From Rossellomorea arthrocnemi (GTDB lineage Bacteria > Bacillota > Bacilli > Bacillales > Bacillaceae_B), in the NCBI RefSeq assembly GCF_904424705.1, contig NZ_CAJGBF010000011.1:62001-126000 (forward strand): 64,000 nucleotides of DNA, written 5' to 3'. A program made the translations under genes and the position numbers. Positions 52,123 to 61,881 of the stretch are shown here, one piece after another. The notes under the pieces are model-generated. The model ran no database searches, was not told the origin of the DNA, and saw nothing but the letters and a program-made list of their open reading frames with translations. Each line of letters opens with the position of its first letter. Position 1 is the stretch's first letter.

Positions 52123-53718
52123 TCATTCAGGCTGGTTATTCGCTTCTGGGTCTGGAGTGAAATTTGGTGTAAAACCACTGTATTTCACCATATTCACCAT
52201 CCCAGCACTTGCATGATGAAGATCATGACAATGGAATAACCAGTTTCCTGGGTTATCTGCCTTAAATGCCACTACGTATTCATCGCCGGGATTTAAATTT
52301 ATTGTGTCTTTCCAAATTGGAGAACCTTCTATTGGTATACCGTTTTTACTTAATACTTGAAAAAAGTGTCCGTGTAAATGCATGGGATGGTCATCACTTT
52401 TCGAATTGTTTGTCAATGTAACTTTTACAAGGTCGTTTTCATTTACCTTGATATTTTCTGTATTAGGGAATGTTTTATCATTGATGGTATAGGCCATTCC
52501 CTCGTCGTTCATTGCGGTATTCAAATCCATTGTATATTCAACATCATATTGTTGATCAAGGGTGAACTTATTCTCATCAGGTTCCCCGTACGATGTAAAG
52601 TTAAATTCCGGCAATTTTTGAGCTTGATTTGACTTATCTACGCTGGTCTCTGCACCTTCATATTTTATTAAAGTCTTCATACCTTCTGTGCCTTCCATTT
52701 CACCGTGGCATTCGAGGAACCACTCACCGGGATTGTCGGCATTGAATTCGATATCATAGCGTTCGCCTGGAGCGATGGAGACAACTTCGTCTTTAAGTTT
52801 CTGTGGATTCGTTATTTCCTGACCGTCAACTGCGACTACTTTATAATCATGTCCATGTAAATGTATTTTGTGGGACATGAAGCCAACATTCACAAGGCGA
52901 AGTCGAACCTTTTCACCTTCATTGACTTTGAGTGGTTCTATTGCTTCCCCACTTTTACCGTTTATGGAGAATACATCGTACTCACTCATATCATGACCCA
53001 TAGAATTTTCCTCATCGTTCTCCATTTTTTCAGAGTTTTCGTTCTGACCCCCTTCTGAATTCATTTTTTCATGGTCCATGCCTTCCATCTCATCCATACC
53101 CGAGTTCTTTTCTTCGCTTATCCATTCATCGAGCATGAGCGTATAATCTCTGTCATAGCTGACTTCCTTTGGCTCGACAATTAAAGATCCATATAACCCT
53201 TTATCCATTTGTTCGACTGCATTTTGATGAGTATGGTACATATATGTACCTGCATCTTCAGGAGTGAATTCATACTGGAAAGTTTCTCCGGGTTGAACGG
53301 CATTCTGAGTAACCCCTGGAATACCATCCATGTCATTAGGAACAGTAATTCCATGCCAGTGAATAGTAACTGGGACATTTAATTCATTCTTTAAATTAAT
53401 TTTTACTTTTTCCCCTTGTTTGACTCGAAGTTGTGAACCTGGAACTGATCCGTTAAAGGTTAATGCGTTAACGCTGGTTGTAGGAGTTAGTTGATGGATT
53501 CCTTCTTTTGCAGTGATTGTAAATTCGTTACCTGTCAATGTTTCTGTATCAACTGTCTTTACTCCATCTGATTGATCATCAGAATTTGTTGAACTTTGTT
53601 TGGCATTATCATTTGAACCACTATGGTCCATACTGCCCATGTCGTTTTCTTGTGAAGAACAGGCAGCTAATACGATTGTGAAAAATAGGGAAAAACTTAA
53701 TAAAATTAACCTTTTCAT
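52123..53718 (-). CDS. mco: Multicopper oxidase lipoprotein
   Basis: 531 aa from ATG 53718 (GGAGG upstream; an earlier ATG at 53769 lacks one). Lipobox LAAC with Cys20. The four copper-binding stretches are present: HWHGITVP, GTYMYHTHQ, HPMHLHGHFFQV and NWLFHCHDLHHASAGM, holding type 1, 2 and 3 copper ligands. A Met/His/Glu-rich loop (EMEGMDHEKMNSEGGQ) resembles the Cu(I)-binding insert of CueO. Oxidises Cu(I) to less toxic Cu(II) outside the membrane. The Lgt gene needed for its lipidation is divergent and adjacent. Confidence 0.93.
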   Translation of the reverse strand: MKRLILLSFSLFFTIVLAACSSQENDMGSMDHSGSNDNAKQSSTNSDDQSDGVKTVDTETLTGNEFTITAKEGIHQLTPTTSVNALTFNGSVPGSQLRVKQGEKVKINLKNELNVPVTIHWHGITVPNDMDGIPGVTQNAVQPGETFQYEFTPEDAGTYMYHTHQNAVEQMDKGLYGSLIVEPKEVSYDRDYTLMLDEWISEEKNSGMDEMEGMDHEKMNSEGGQNENSEKMENDEENSMGHDMSEYDVFSINGKSGEAIEPLKVNEGEKVRLRLVNVGFMSHKIHLHGHDYKVVAVDGQEITNPQKLKDEVVSIAPGERYDIEFNADNPGEWFLECHGEMEGTEGMKTLIKYEGAETSVDKSNQAQKLPEFNFTSYGEPDENKFTLDQQYDVEYTMDLNTAMNDEGMAYTINDKTFPNTENIKVNENDLVKVTLTNNSKSDDHPMHLHGHFFQVLSKNGIPIEGSPIWKDTINLNPGDEYVVAFKADNPGNWLFHCHDLHHASAGMVNMVKYSGFTPNFTPDPEANNQPE

Positions 53719-53890
53719 CTCGTTACCTCCATAAAAGTTATAACTTAAGGTTAATGAAAATAAATGCAAAACGTATGAAATTAATTGTATGTAAAAAAAA
53801 GTTCACAATTATATAAAAAAGTGTCTCACTTCATATTTTCTCCTTATTTATCAGATAAACTATCCTTTATAAAAGGAGGTATGTTTTACA

Positions 53891-54715
53891 GTGGAGGACA
53901 TAAACACGATTGACCGTATAGCAATAGAAGTTGGACCCTTTACTGTTTACTGGTACGGAGTAATTATAGGGTTAGGTATACTGATAGGGTTCTTGCTGGT
54001 TACTAAAGAGTCTAAAAAGACAGGTATGGACCATAATGTGTTTCCAGACCTTTTGATTTGGGCTATTCCTACTTCCATTCTTTTTGCAAGAATCTATTAT
54101 GTTAGTTTTGAATGGGAATACTATAAAGAAAACCCGTTGGATATCATTGCTGTCTGGGAAGGCGGAATAGCCATTCATGGTGCGTTGATTGGGGCGGTAT
54201 TAACCACAATTATTTACTGTTATAAAAAAGGCATATCTTTTTGGAAAGTCGCCGATATTGCTGCTCCGAGTTTGATCTTGGCTCAATCTATTGGACGATG
54301 GGGTAATTTCATCAATCAGGAGGCTCATGGAACTCAAGTGAGCAGGGAGTTTCTAGAATCAATGTTCCTGCCTGACTTTATAGTCGATCAGATGTTCATC
54401 GAGGGTAATTATTATCATCCGACATTTCTTTATGAATCAATGTGGAATTTATTTGGGTTTATTGTTTTGATCACTATTAGAAAAAAGTTCACAAAATTAA
54501 AGCAGGGAGATGTGTTCCTCACTTACCTGATTTGGTATTCCACGGGCAGATTTTTTGTTGAAGGAATGAGGACAGACAGTCTAATGCTTACAGACAGTAT
54601 TCGAGTAGCTCAATTGATTTCGTTGCTCATTATTGGCATAGCTATTTTTCTGATGTATTACCGTAGAAAGAAGTATAGACTTGAACCATATCTTCACAAC
54701 TATCGGAGGCACTAA
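53891..54715 (+). CDS. lgt: Lgt, prolipoprotein diacylglyceryl transferase
   Basis: 274 aa, GTG start with AAAGGAGG upstream. Seven membrane helices. Family motif regions [11 protein letters not shown] and [15 protein letters not shown], and YESMWNL near residue 180. It attaches diacylglycerol to the lipobox Cys of prelipoproteins. An extra Lgt beside three copper-island lipoproteins (multicopper oxidase, the 57973 protein, YdhK) is a telling association. Confidence 0.95.
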   Translation: MEDINTIDRIAIEVGPFTVYWYGVIIGLGILIGFLLVTKESKKTGMDHNVFPDLLIWAIPTSILFARIYYVSFEWEYYKENPLDIIAVWEGGIAIHGALIGAVLTTIIYCYKKGISFWKVADIAAPSLILAQSIGRWGNFINQEAHGTQVSREFLESMFLPDFIVDQMFIEGNYYHPTFLYESMWNLFGFIVLITIRKKFTKLKQGDVFLTYLIWYSTGRFFVEGMRTDSLMLTDSIRVAQLISLLIIGIAIFLMYYRRKKYRLEPYLHNYRRH

Positions 54716-54724
54716 TGACTTGCG

Positions 54725-54805
54725 ATGTTCAACGGCTATGCAGCATTGAAATTATGTGATGCATGTGCATCTAAATGTGAATATGCTGAAGTATGCCTTC
54801 AGTAA
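54725..54805 (+). CDS. Possible 26-aa Cys-rich peptide or Csp-like fragment
   Basis: ATG 54725 to TAA 54803: MFNGYAALKLCDACASKCEY and on, with four cysteines (CDAC, KC, VC). It resembles the last helix of DUF326-type copper-storage proteins. No ribosome binding site is visible, so a gene remnant is as likely as a small metal-binding peptide. Confidence 0.3.
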   Translation: MFNGYAALKLCDACASKCEYAEVCLQ

Positions 54806-54853
54806 CAGGTGCATCCCAATGACAGTATAATTACAATTATTGAACTTATTATG

Positions 54854-54886
54854 AAGCATAACAGCCATGACTGTTATGCTTTTTTG
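54854..54886 (+). terminator. Terminator downstream of lgt
   Basis: AAGCATAACAG and CTGTTATGCTT pair, then TTTTG. Confidence 0.9.
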
Positions 54887-54975
54887 TTAATAGTAAAGGT
54901 ATGGATTTTCATGAATTCTGCATATTTTTGGGGCATTACTAATTGAAAGATTGTTTATGAAGGAGGAATATTTGG

Positions 54976-57018
54976 ATGAATCATCAAAATTCACATGATC
55001 ATCATCAGCACCGAGAGTCTCACGGAGAACCAGGGATGAAAAATGAACATGTACACGGGGAGCATGAAGATCATGCTTCTCATCATGCCCATATGGTTGA
55101 TGACTTTAAACGAAGGTTCTATATTTCGCTCATTATCACTATTCCGATATTGATTTTCTCACCTATGATTCAGGAATTCTTAGGGATAGATTTAAGATTT
55201 ACTGGCGACATGTATATCTTATTCGGTCTTGCTACGTTTATATTCTTTTATGGTGGATGGCCATTTCTTGAAGGGTCCTGGAAAGAGTTAAAGCGAAAAG
55301 AACCTGGAATGATGACACTGATTGCATTGGCCATCACCGTAGCCTATGCCTATAGTTCGCTTACGGTATATGGTCTTTCCGGAAAAAACTTCTTCTGGGA
55401 GTTGGCAACGTTGATTGACATCATGCTCCTTGGCCACTGGATTGAAATGAAATCGGTCATGGGCGCTTCACGTGCATTGGAGGAGTTAGTGAAGTTAATG
55501 CCGTCAGAAGCTCACCTCGTCGATAAAGAAGGAAATGTAAAAGATGTTCCGACTTCAGAATTGAAACAGGGGGACAAGGTTCTGATTAAACCGGGGGAAA
55601 AAGTACCGGTCGATGGAACGATCATTAAAGGAGAATCCACACTTGATGAGTCAATGTTAACAGGGGAATCAGTGCCTGTTGAAAAATTCAAAGAAGATCA
55701 AATCATTGGCGGTTCAATCAATGGTGAAGGCTCTTTGACAGTTTCAGTGGAGAAAACAGGGGAAGACAGTTATCTCTCACAGGTCGTGACGATGGTGAAA
55801 GAAGCACAGGAATCAAAGTCACGAACACAAGACTTATCAAACCGTGCAGCTAAATGGTTGTTTTATATAGCTCTTTTAGCGGGCATCATTACAATGGCAG
55901 TGTGGCTGTTAATAGGGGAAAGTTTTGTTTATGCATTGGAAAGAATGGTAACAGTCATGGTTATTGCCTGTCCGCACGCATTGGGGCTGGCTGCTCCACT
56001 CGTAGTCGCAAGATCGACGGCAATTGCTGCGAAGAGGGGGCTGTTAATTCGAGATCGTACTAGCTTTGAAGGGGCAAGAATCCTTGATGCAATTGTATTC
56101 GACAAAACTGGAACGTTGACAGAAGGTAAGTTTGGTATCACTGATATAAAATTGGTTGAAAGTTCGGAAGAAGAAGTTATAAGGCTCGCTGCCTCATTGG
56201 AAGCCCAGTCAGAGCACCCAATTGCAAGAGGGATTTTCGAGGAAGCTGAAAAACGTTCAATTAAGTTATCTGAACCGGAAAACTTCCAATCCATTACAGG
56301 TAAGGGCCTTAAAGGGAGGATTAATGGCAAGAGCGTAATGGTGGTCAGTCCTGGTTATATGGCTGAAGAGAAGATTTCCTATGATAAAGATATTTATGAA
56401 AAACTATCCGGTGAAGGAAAAACTGTAGTGTTTGTACTTGTTGAGGGAGAATTATCTGCCATGATTGCTCTGGCGGATAAAGTTAGAGAAAGCTCCAAGG
56501 AAGCCATGAAACGATTAAAAGAACTCAATATCCGTGCTATGATGCTGACGGGCGACAACAAGCAGGTGGCCAACTGGGTGGCGAATAATTTAGATCTTGA
56601 TGAGGTTTATGCAGAAGTGTTGCCTCACCAAAAAGCTGAAAAGATCAAGGAGGTGAAAAAAGAAGGTCTGAGAGTAGCAATGACGGGTGACGGTGTAAAT
56701 GATGCACCGGCTCTTGCAAACGCCGACCTTGGTATAGCGGTGGGAGCGGGTACTGATGTGGCAATGGAAACAGCGGATGTTATATTGGTAAAGAGTAATC
56801 CGAATGATGTTGTGTCCATTATTTCATTATCGAAAGCAACGTATCGGAAGATGATTCAAAACTTATGGTGGGCTGCCGGTTATAACATTGTAGCTATTCC
56901 GCTGGCAGCTGGAGTCCTGTACAATGCAGGAATTGTACTGAGTCCGGCAATTGGAGCCGTACTAATGTCACTCAGTACCGTGATAGTAGCTATTAATGCA
57001 CGTTTATTGAAAGTTTAA
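54976..57018 (+). CDS. copB: CopB-type copper-translocating P1B ATPase (CPH motif)
   Basis: 680 aa, ATG behind AAGGAGGA. N-terminal 45 residues are His-rich (about 13 His: SHDHHQHRESHGE, HVHGEHEDHASHHAH) instead of a Cys-based domain. Eight membrane helices with the CPH motif in VIACPHALGLAAPLV (about 330), DKTGTLTEG (about 377) and [19 protein letters not shown] plus a His-rich tail marks the P1B-3 (CopB) group, which exports Cu(II) or Cu(I)/Ag(I). The multicopper oxidase and CopB together form an oxidise-and-export pair. Confidence 0.95.
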   Translation: MNHQNSHDHHQHRESHGEPGMKNEHVHGEHEDHASHHAHMVDDFKRRFYISLIITIPILIFSPMIQEFLGIDLRFTGDMYILFGLATFIFFYGGWPFLEGSWKELKRKEPGMMTLIALAITVAYAYSSLTVYGLSGKNFFWELATLIDIMLLGHWIEMKSVMGASRALEELVKLMPSEAHLVDKEGNVKDVPTSELKQGDKVLIKPGEKVPVDGTIIKGESTLDESMLTGESVPVEKFKEDQIIGGSINGEGSLTVSVEKTGEDSYLSQVVTMVKEAQESKSRTQDLSNRAAKWLFYIALLAGIITMAVWLLIGESFVYALERMVTVMVIACPHALGLAAPLVVARSTAIAAKRGLLIRDRTSFEGARILDAIVFDKTGTLTEGKFGITDIKLVESSEEEVIRLAASLEAQSEHPIARGIFEEAEKRSIKLSEPENFQSITGKGLKGRINGKSVMVVSPGYMAEEKISYDKDIYEKLSGEGKTVVFVLVEGELSAMIALADKVRESSKEAMKRLKELNIRAMMLTGDNKQVANWVANNLDLDEVYAEVLPHQKAEKIKEVKKEGLRVAMTGDGVNDAPALANADLGIAVGAGTDVAMETADVILVKSNPNDVVSIISLSKATYRKMIQNLWWAAGYNIVAIPLAAGVLYNAGIVLSPAIGAVLMSLSTVIVAINARLLKV

Positions 57019-57094
57019 GGTTTTTTGAGTAACGCGCAGGTGACTTACTTGAGGAACACTCTAAGAAATTTAACAGCATAGATCACAATATAGT

Positions 57095-57123
57095 AAAAGA
57101 GCATCTCTTTCGATGCTCTTTTA
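57095..57123. terminator. Terminator after copB
   Basis: AAAAGAGCATC and GATGCTCTTTT pair. Confidence 0.85.
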
Positions 57124-57213
57124 CTATATATTCATTTGAAAATGAAATTTACATATATCATATACTTTCTATATCATATACTTTCTCATGAGAATTTCTT
57201 TTTACTTGTTGGT

Positions 57214-57947
57214 TTACAAACTCCAATACGTGAGCGTATCAAAAACCCCAAGGATAACTAAGGCTACGCCAGAAAACTTCTGAACCAAGGAACCTACCTT
57301 TCTGCTTTTTTTAATCAACGATCCATCAAGTTCCAAAAAGCTAATCATGAATAGAATAATTAAAAGTGGAATAGATGTAGCGATTCCAAACAATGACGGT
57401 AGTGTAAAGCCCGAAGGAGAAGAAATGGCAACTGGCATTAGGGTTACAAAGAATAAAATAAACATAGTTGGACAAAAAGCAACTGAAAAACTGATTCCCA
57501 TCCAAAGCGATCCCCATTTCCCCTCTTTAAATGTAACTGGAATCCAACTTGATAGTTTATTAATGAAACGCAACTTGAAGAAGCCTAATAAAAATAAACC
57601 AATAAAAATAATCATGGGACCTATAACCTTCCGGAATGCAGAGAAAAAAATAGTGCTATTAGATCTGAAATCATTTCCAATCCACCAAAATAATAGACCA
57701 AGCAAAGAGAAGGCAATGATTTTCCTGCTATGAAAAAAAGTACTTCTGTCCACTTCATTTTAGACTGGATACTGCTGGTTCCATAAATTGTGATAGCGCT
57801 GATATTTGTAGTGAGCTGGCAGGGCGCGAGTGAACCGATTAATCCTAAGATTAATGCAACTAAAATAGGAAAATCCATTAAACTATCCACCATATTGTAA
57901 AACGGGAGACTTAATGTATTACTGATTCTAGTTAGTATTTCATACAT
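57214..57947 (-). pseudogene. CcdA/DsbD-like membrane electron carrier with a frameshift
   Basis: Two overlapping minus frames make one protein: the first (57947 to about 57725) has SLAPCQLTTNISAI and ends KWTEVLFFIAGK; the second continues IIAFSLLGLLFWWIGN...SVAFCPTMFILFF to 57214. One extra A in the GGAAAATC run near 57728 joins them as GKIIAF. The paired CQLT and CPTM cysteines in membrane helices are the CcdA/DsbD pattern. Co-oriented with the lipoprotein gene upstream (57973). Confidence 0.8.
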
Positions 57948-57972
57948 ACTTACACAACCTTATTCATTATTA

Positions 57973-58890
57973 TCACTCAGGTTTTCCACTGTCCATAATT
58001 TCAGTCCAGTTCTTACCGCCGTCAGACGTACGGTAGATATCATTTTTGTATGTCACTAACGTCATTTCTGACTGATTCTTTGGATTTTGTGCTATGAACA
58101 TGATAGAATTATCGTTATTTATTGAAGGTAACGGTAATTCTACTTCTTCAAGTGATTCCAAGTTAAACTTAATCAAGCTGATACCCTCTTCTTCTAAACT
58201 CGAATATACCCCGGTTTTATCGTTTAATACTACACTGGTAACCGGTGTTCCTTGCATTATTGGTGAAAAGGTATCCCCGCCGTCTTCTGAGAAAAAGATC
58301 CCTTCCTGACTATTTATAGCCAACAGATTTTTTTTATCAGGATGGGCGGCAAGTCCAATCAACTTAGCAGGATCGATTCCTGACATTTTTCTCTTGTTCC
58401 AGTTTTCCCCTTCATCGATTGAAGAATAAAGGCCTGTTTCCAATGTAGAATTAGGTTCTTGGTTTATGACAAACAACTGACCGGATTCATATCCTGCAGA
58501 AAGATAATGAAAGTCAGTTTCCCCATAGAATGCCAGCTTGTCTAAAGATTTCCCTTGATCAGTACTCTTGATGATTCCCAGTGGGTTCTTCAAGTCAGAA
58601 CCATTCTCAGGATGCCCGCTGGAATAAAAACCGTCTTTATATGGAGAGAATCCCATGTAATCATGTTTATTGCGATTAGCCTCTGTCCATTTGTTTTCTT
58701 CATATTTATAGAGTCCGTTGTGAGTAGCTATAAAAAAAGCATCGTCATTATTTGGGTATCCTGCACCATGTAGGTGTTCGACATTTTCTGATTCTGGACT
58801 TACGAACTTATATTCTTGTGCTGTAGAGGAACATCCGGTTATTAGTAATCCAGATCCAATTAATAGACCAATTGCTTTATTAAGTTTCAT
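57973..58890 (-). CDS. F510_1955-type BNR-repeat lipoprotein
   Basis: 305 aa. Lipobox LLITGC with Cys20. The rest is built from Asp-box/BNR-like repeats (STDQGKSLDKL, SIDEGENWNKR, SEDGGDTFSP, TSDGGKNWTEI), so a beta-propeller is expected. NCBI groups such proteins as F510_1955 family glycosylhydrolases, seen near copper genes; a real hydrolase activity is unproven. HLHGAGYP and HDYMGFSP supply possible metal ligands. 26 bases upstream of the CcdA-like gene, the same operon. Confidence 0.8.
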   Translation of the reverse strand: MKLNKAIGLLIGSGLLITGCSSTAQEYKFVSPESENVEHLHGAGYPNNDDAFFIATHNGLYKYEENKWTEANRNKHDYMGFSPYKDGFYSSGHPENGSDLKNPLGIIKSTDQGKSLDKLAFYGETDFHYLSAGYESGQLFVINQEPNSTLETGLYSSIDEGENWNKRKMSGIDPAKLIGLAAHPDKKNLLAINSQEGIFFSEDGGDTFSPIMQGTPVTSVVLNDKTGVYSSLEEEGISLIKFNLESLEEVELPLPSINNDNSIMFIAQNPKNQSEMTLVTYKNDIYRTSDGGKNWTEIMDSGKPE

Positions 58891-58917
58891 ATAATTTTCT
58901 CCTGCCTTCTTGTTTAT

Positions 58918-59604
58918 TTATACTTTCCACTGATAACCAAATCCCCAAATGGTGGTCAAGTGGTTCTCAATGGGAAAGTGAGCGGATTTTAACTTGTCAC
59001 GAAGATTCCGGATATGAGAATCTACCGTGCGGATTTCAGTTGCTGCATGATTATCCCATACCATCAATAGAAGCTGCTGCCTTGTATACACTTGTTCAGG
59101 CTTCTTCATTAATGCTTCTAGTAATTTAAATTCCTTCAAAGTGAGTGATATTTGCTTTTCATTATGAATTAGTGTGAATGACTGATAATTCAAACTAAAA
59201 TCCCCTCTGATTAAGAGGTGTGAGTTAGATGTTTGGAACTCATTCTTGTGCCTTCTCAAAGCTGCTTTAATTTTGGCCAGGAGCACTTCTTCGTCAAATG
59301 GTTTTGTGAGATAATCGTCTGCTCCGAGTTCAAGGCCTCTGATAAGATCGGCTTTTGTGTCCCTTGCAGTAAGCATGATGATTGGGACCGACGAAAACGT
59401 CCTGATCTTTTCACATACTTCCCAACCAGACATCTCTGGCATCATGATATCAAGCAGCAGTAAATCAAATTCTCTCTTCCTCAAATGCTGGATGGCCTCA
59501 TGACCGTTGTTAGCTTTAACACATGAGTACCCACGCGGTTTGAGAAAAAGTTCAATGAGATTCAGCATTCTCGCCTCATCATCTACAATAAGAATGTTTT
59601 TCAT
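58918..59604 (-). CDS. OmpR-family response regulator
   Basis: 228 aa. Receiver domain with acidic pair Asp8-Asp9, phospho-acceptor Asp52 (LLLLDIMMPEMSGW) and LTKPFDEEVL, then a winged-helix DNA-binding domain ending VDSHIRNLRDKLKS...TIWGFGYQW. Overlaps the kinase start by four bases. By context a copper-type (CopR/CusR-like) regulator of the neighbouring oxidase, CopB and YdhK genes. Confidence 0.93.
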   Translation of the reverse strand: MKNILIVDDEARMLNLIELFLKPRGYSCVKANNGHEAIQHLRKREFDLLLLDIMMPEMSGWEVCEKIRTFSSVPIIMLTARDTKADLIRGLELGADDYLTKPFDEEVLLAKIKAALRRHKNEFQTSNSHLLIRGDFSLNYQSFTLIHNEKQISLTLKEFKLLEALMKKPEQVYTRQQLLLMVWDNHAATEIRTVDSHIRNLRDKLKSAHFPIENHLTTIWGFGYQWKV

Positions 59605-60986
59605 TTAGAACCCTCCTTAATAGGAATAAACAGTTGTATAATCGTTCCTTTTCCGATTGTACTCTTCACCTGAATATCACCTCTGTGTGCTTCAACCAGC
59701 TCTTTTACAATTGATAGTCCAAGCCCTGATCCCCCATGTTCTCTAGAACGAGACTTTTCAACGCGATATAAGCGTGTGAAGATATTCGGAATTTCATCTT
59801 CAGGGATACCGATACCTTCATCTTCAAGCGAGAAGATAGCATTCTTCGAGTCAGAGGTGACAGTAAGAGTAACCATCGTATCTTTATTTGAATATTTCTT
59901 AGCGTTATCCAGCAGATTCAAGAAAATTTGTTCCAGACGTATCGGATCTGCATAGATGACCATGTTAGTTGTACAATCTACAAAATGTAATTGAATGTTT
60001 TGATTAACAAATGCCGGCTTAACCTTCGTATATAATCTATTTAATAAAGGCCCAATTTCCACTGTTTCCTTGTAAATAGTAAAGGTATTTTCATCAAGCT
60101 TTGCAAGTTCAAAAAGATTTTCCACTAGCTGGACAATTGTACCGGTCTCCTCCTCGATAATTTGAAGATATTCCCTTCGCTCCTGCTCCCCGATTTCTTT
60201 TCTCTGTGCAATAGTAGTATAACCTTGCACGTAAGTTAGAGGAGTTCTAAGTTCATGAGAGATACTTGCTAGAAATTCAGCTCTCTCTGCTTTTATTGTC
60301 TTTAGATCATCAGACAACTTTTGTATGGCTTGAGACAATTGGCCAATTTCATCATTTCCTGCTTGAGGAAGCAAAACATCATAATCTCCTCTATTGATTC
60401 TCTCAGTTGCAGACTTCATTTTAATTAGGGGCCGGGTTAAAATCTTGGAAAGAATAAAATGAATAATAATCATTAGGGCTAAACTAAGCCAGCCTGCAAT
60501 TAGAAAGTGAGAGTTTAGTTCCTTGATTAACTTTCTTAAAGGACCAGTGGGTTTAAACATAAAGATATAACCTTCTTGAGAATTTGCACGATAGGAAGAC
60601 ACAGATACAATGTAATCGTCATTACGGTAGTCATTTTTTAGCATATTGCTATTGGGATAGGAAGCTACAAAAGTTTTCTCTATAACCCTTACCATTCCAT
60701 CTGAAACCTTGTCCGAAGCAATAATGATATTCTTTTGTTTGTCAGTAACAACAACAATTGCACTTGTTTTTGATTCCATTAGGGCTATATGCTGTAGGGT
60801 TTGCTGAGTATAGTTATCCTCTAATACGTCGCGATGACTTTCACCTCTTGATTGAATGGAATTTATTTCTTCATCTATTCTACTGTTCACGATACTTTCG
60901 TGGAGAAAAATCAAGATGAAAACAACCAAAATAAATACTGCGATCGTGAAATATACCGTTAACTTGGTAGATATCTTCATTATCAA
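59601..60986 (-). CDS. Sensor histidine kinase
   Basis: 461 aa. Two membrane helices (about 10-29 and 160-179) flank an extracytoplasmic sensor domain of about 130 residues without obvious Met/His copper clusters. HAMP-like region, then the H box with His244 (SISHELRTPLTY), N box (NLLDNAKKYSN) and G boxes (DEGIGIP, GGSGLGLSI). Partner of the response regulator at 58918. A copper sensor by neighbourhood only. Confidence 0.92.
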   Translation of the reverse strand: MIMKISTKLTVYFTIAVFILVVFILIFLHESIVNSRIDEEINSIQSRGESHRDVLEDNYTQQTLQHIALMESKTSAIVVVTDKQKNIIIASDKVSDGMVRVIEKTFVASYPNSNMLKNDYRNDDYIVSVSSYRANSQEGYIFMFKPTGPLRKLIKELNSHFLIAGWLSLALMIIIHFILSKILTRPLIKMKSATERINRGDYDVLLPQAGNDEIGQLSQAIQKLSDDLKTIKAERAEFLASISHELRTPLTYVQGYTTIAQRKEIGEQERREYLQIIEEETGTIVQLVENLFELAKLDENTFTIYKETVEIGPLLNRLYTKVKPAFVNQNIQLHFVDCTTNMVIYADPIRLEQIFLNLLDNAKKYSNKDTMVTLTVTSDSKNAIFSLEDEGIGIPEDEIPNIFTRLYRVEKSRSREHGGSGLGLSIVKELVEAHRGDIQVKSTIGKGTIIQLFIPIKEGSK

Positions 60987-61145
60987 ACCTCAATTCTGAA
61001 CTATTAATAAGTTTACATTTTATTTTTGAAGATAGTGTGCAGTTTTAACAGTTAACTCTAGCTTATAAATAGTTTTTGTTTCTACATATATTTTGCATAT
61101 CTACAGGGTAAAATTTTAATGAAACGTAAGTAAGGAGGAGTCAAC

Positions 61146-61748
61146 ATGACAATCAAAAGAATTGCTTTGCTTTTCGTAACACTATCTATTCTTGTTCTAG
61201 GAGCTTGTTCTAGCAACAACGGAGAAAAGACAAAAAACAACGAAAACCAAAGTGATCAAGAGAAGATGGAAGAAAAAGAAGAAATGGATGATATGGACCA
61301 TGGTGAAATGAATCATTCTGGTTCGGGTGAAGTTCCAGAAGGCTTGAAGGAGGCAGAAAACCCTAAATATGCAGTAGGAAGCAAGGCTATTCTCGAGACG
61401 GAACATATGCCGGGGATGAAAGGAGCAGAGGCGACTATCCAAGGTGCTTATGACACTGTAGTATACACTGTTACTTATTCGCCTACAAACGGTGGTGAAA
61501 AAGTTAAAAACCACAAGTGGGTCATCCATGAAGAATTAGAGAACCTCAGGGAAGAACAATATAAGCAGGGAGATGAAGTCGTATTAAATGCCAACCACAT
61601 GGAAGGAATGGATGGTGCTAAAGCCACAATTGATTCAGCTGAAAAAACAACCGTCTATATGGTCGATTACACCCCAACGGATGGCGGAGAAGACGTGAAA
61701 AATCATAAATGGGTTACCGAAAGTGAGCTGTCATCCAAAGAACAATGA
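61146..61748 (+). CDS. ydhK: YdhK-family (DUF1541) lipoprotein
   Basis: 200 aa, ATG behind AAGGAGGAG. Lipobox LVLGAC with Cys21, an acidic Met/His-rich linker (EEMDDMDHGEMNH), and two DUF1541 repeats (about 77-133 and 140-196), each with YxxGxxxxLxxxHMxGMxGAxA and NHKWV. The repeated HMPGM and HMEGM motifs look like copper ligands. Extracytoplasmic, probable metal-binding. Divergent from the two-component genes. Confidence 0.9.
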   Translation: MTIKRIALLFVTLSILVLGACSSNNGEKTKNNENQSDQEKMEEKEEMDDMDHGEMNHSGSGEVPEGLKEAENPKYAVGSKAILETEHMPGMKGAEATIQGAYDTVVYTVTYSPTNGGEKVKNHKWVIHEELENLREEQYKQGDEVVLNANHMEGMDGAKATIDSAEKTTVYMVDYTPTDGGEDVKNHKWVTESELSSKEQ

Positions 61749-61754
61749 TATACG

Positions 61755-61800
61755 AAAAGAGCTTATCCGTACATTTTAAATGGTGGATATGCTCTTTTTT
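61755..61800 (+). terminator. Terminator after ydhK
   Basis: AAAAGAGC...TATCC and GGATA...GCTCTTTT pair, then TT. Confidence 0.8.
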
Positions 61801-61881
61801 GTAAACTATTACCAAATTTAGAATAATTTCTAGTTTAAAAAGTACAGTAGTGGGTGAAAAAAATAATAAGGAGATGATTTT

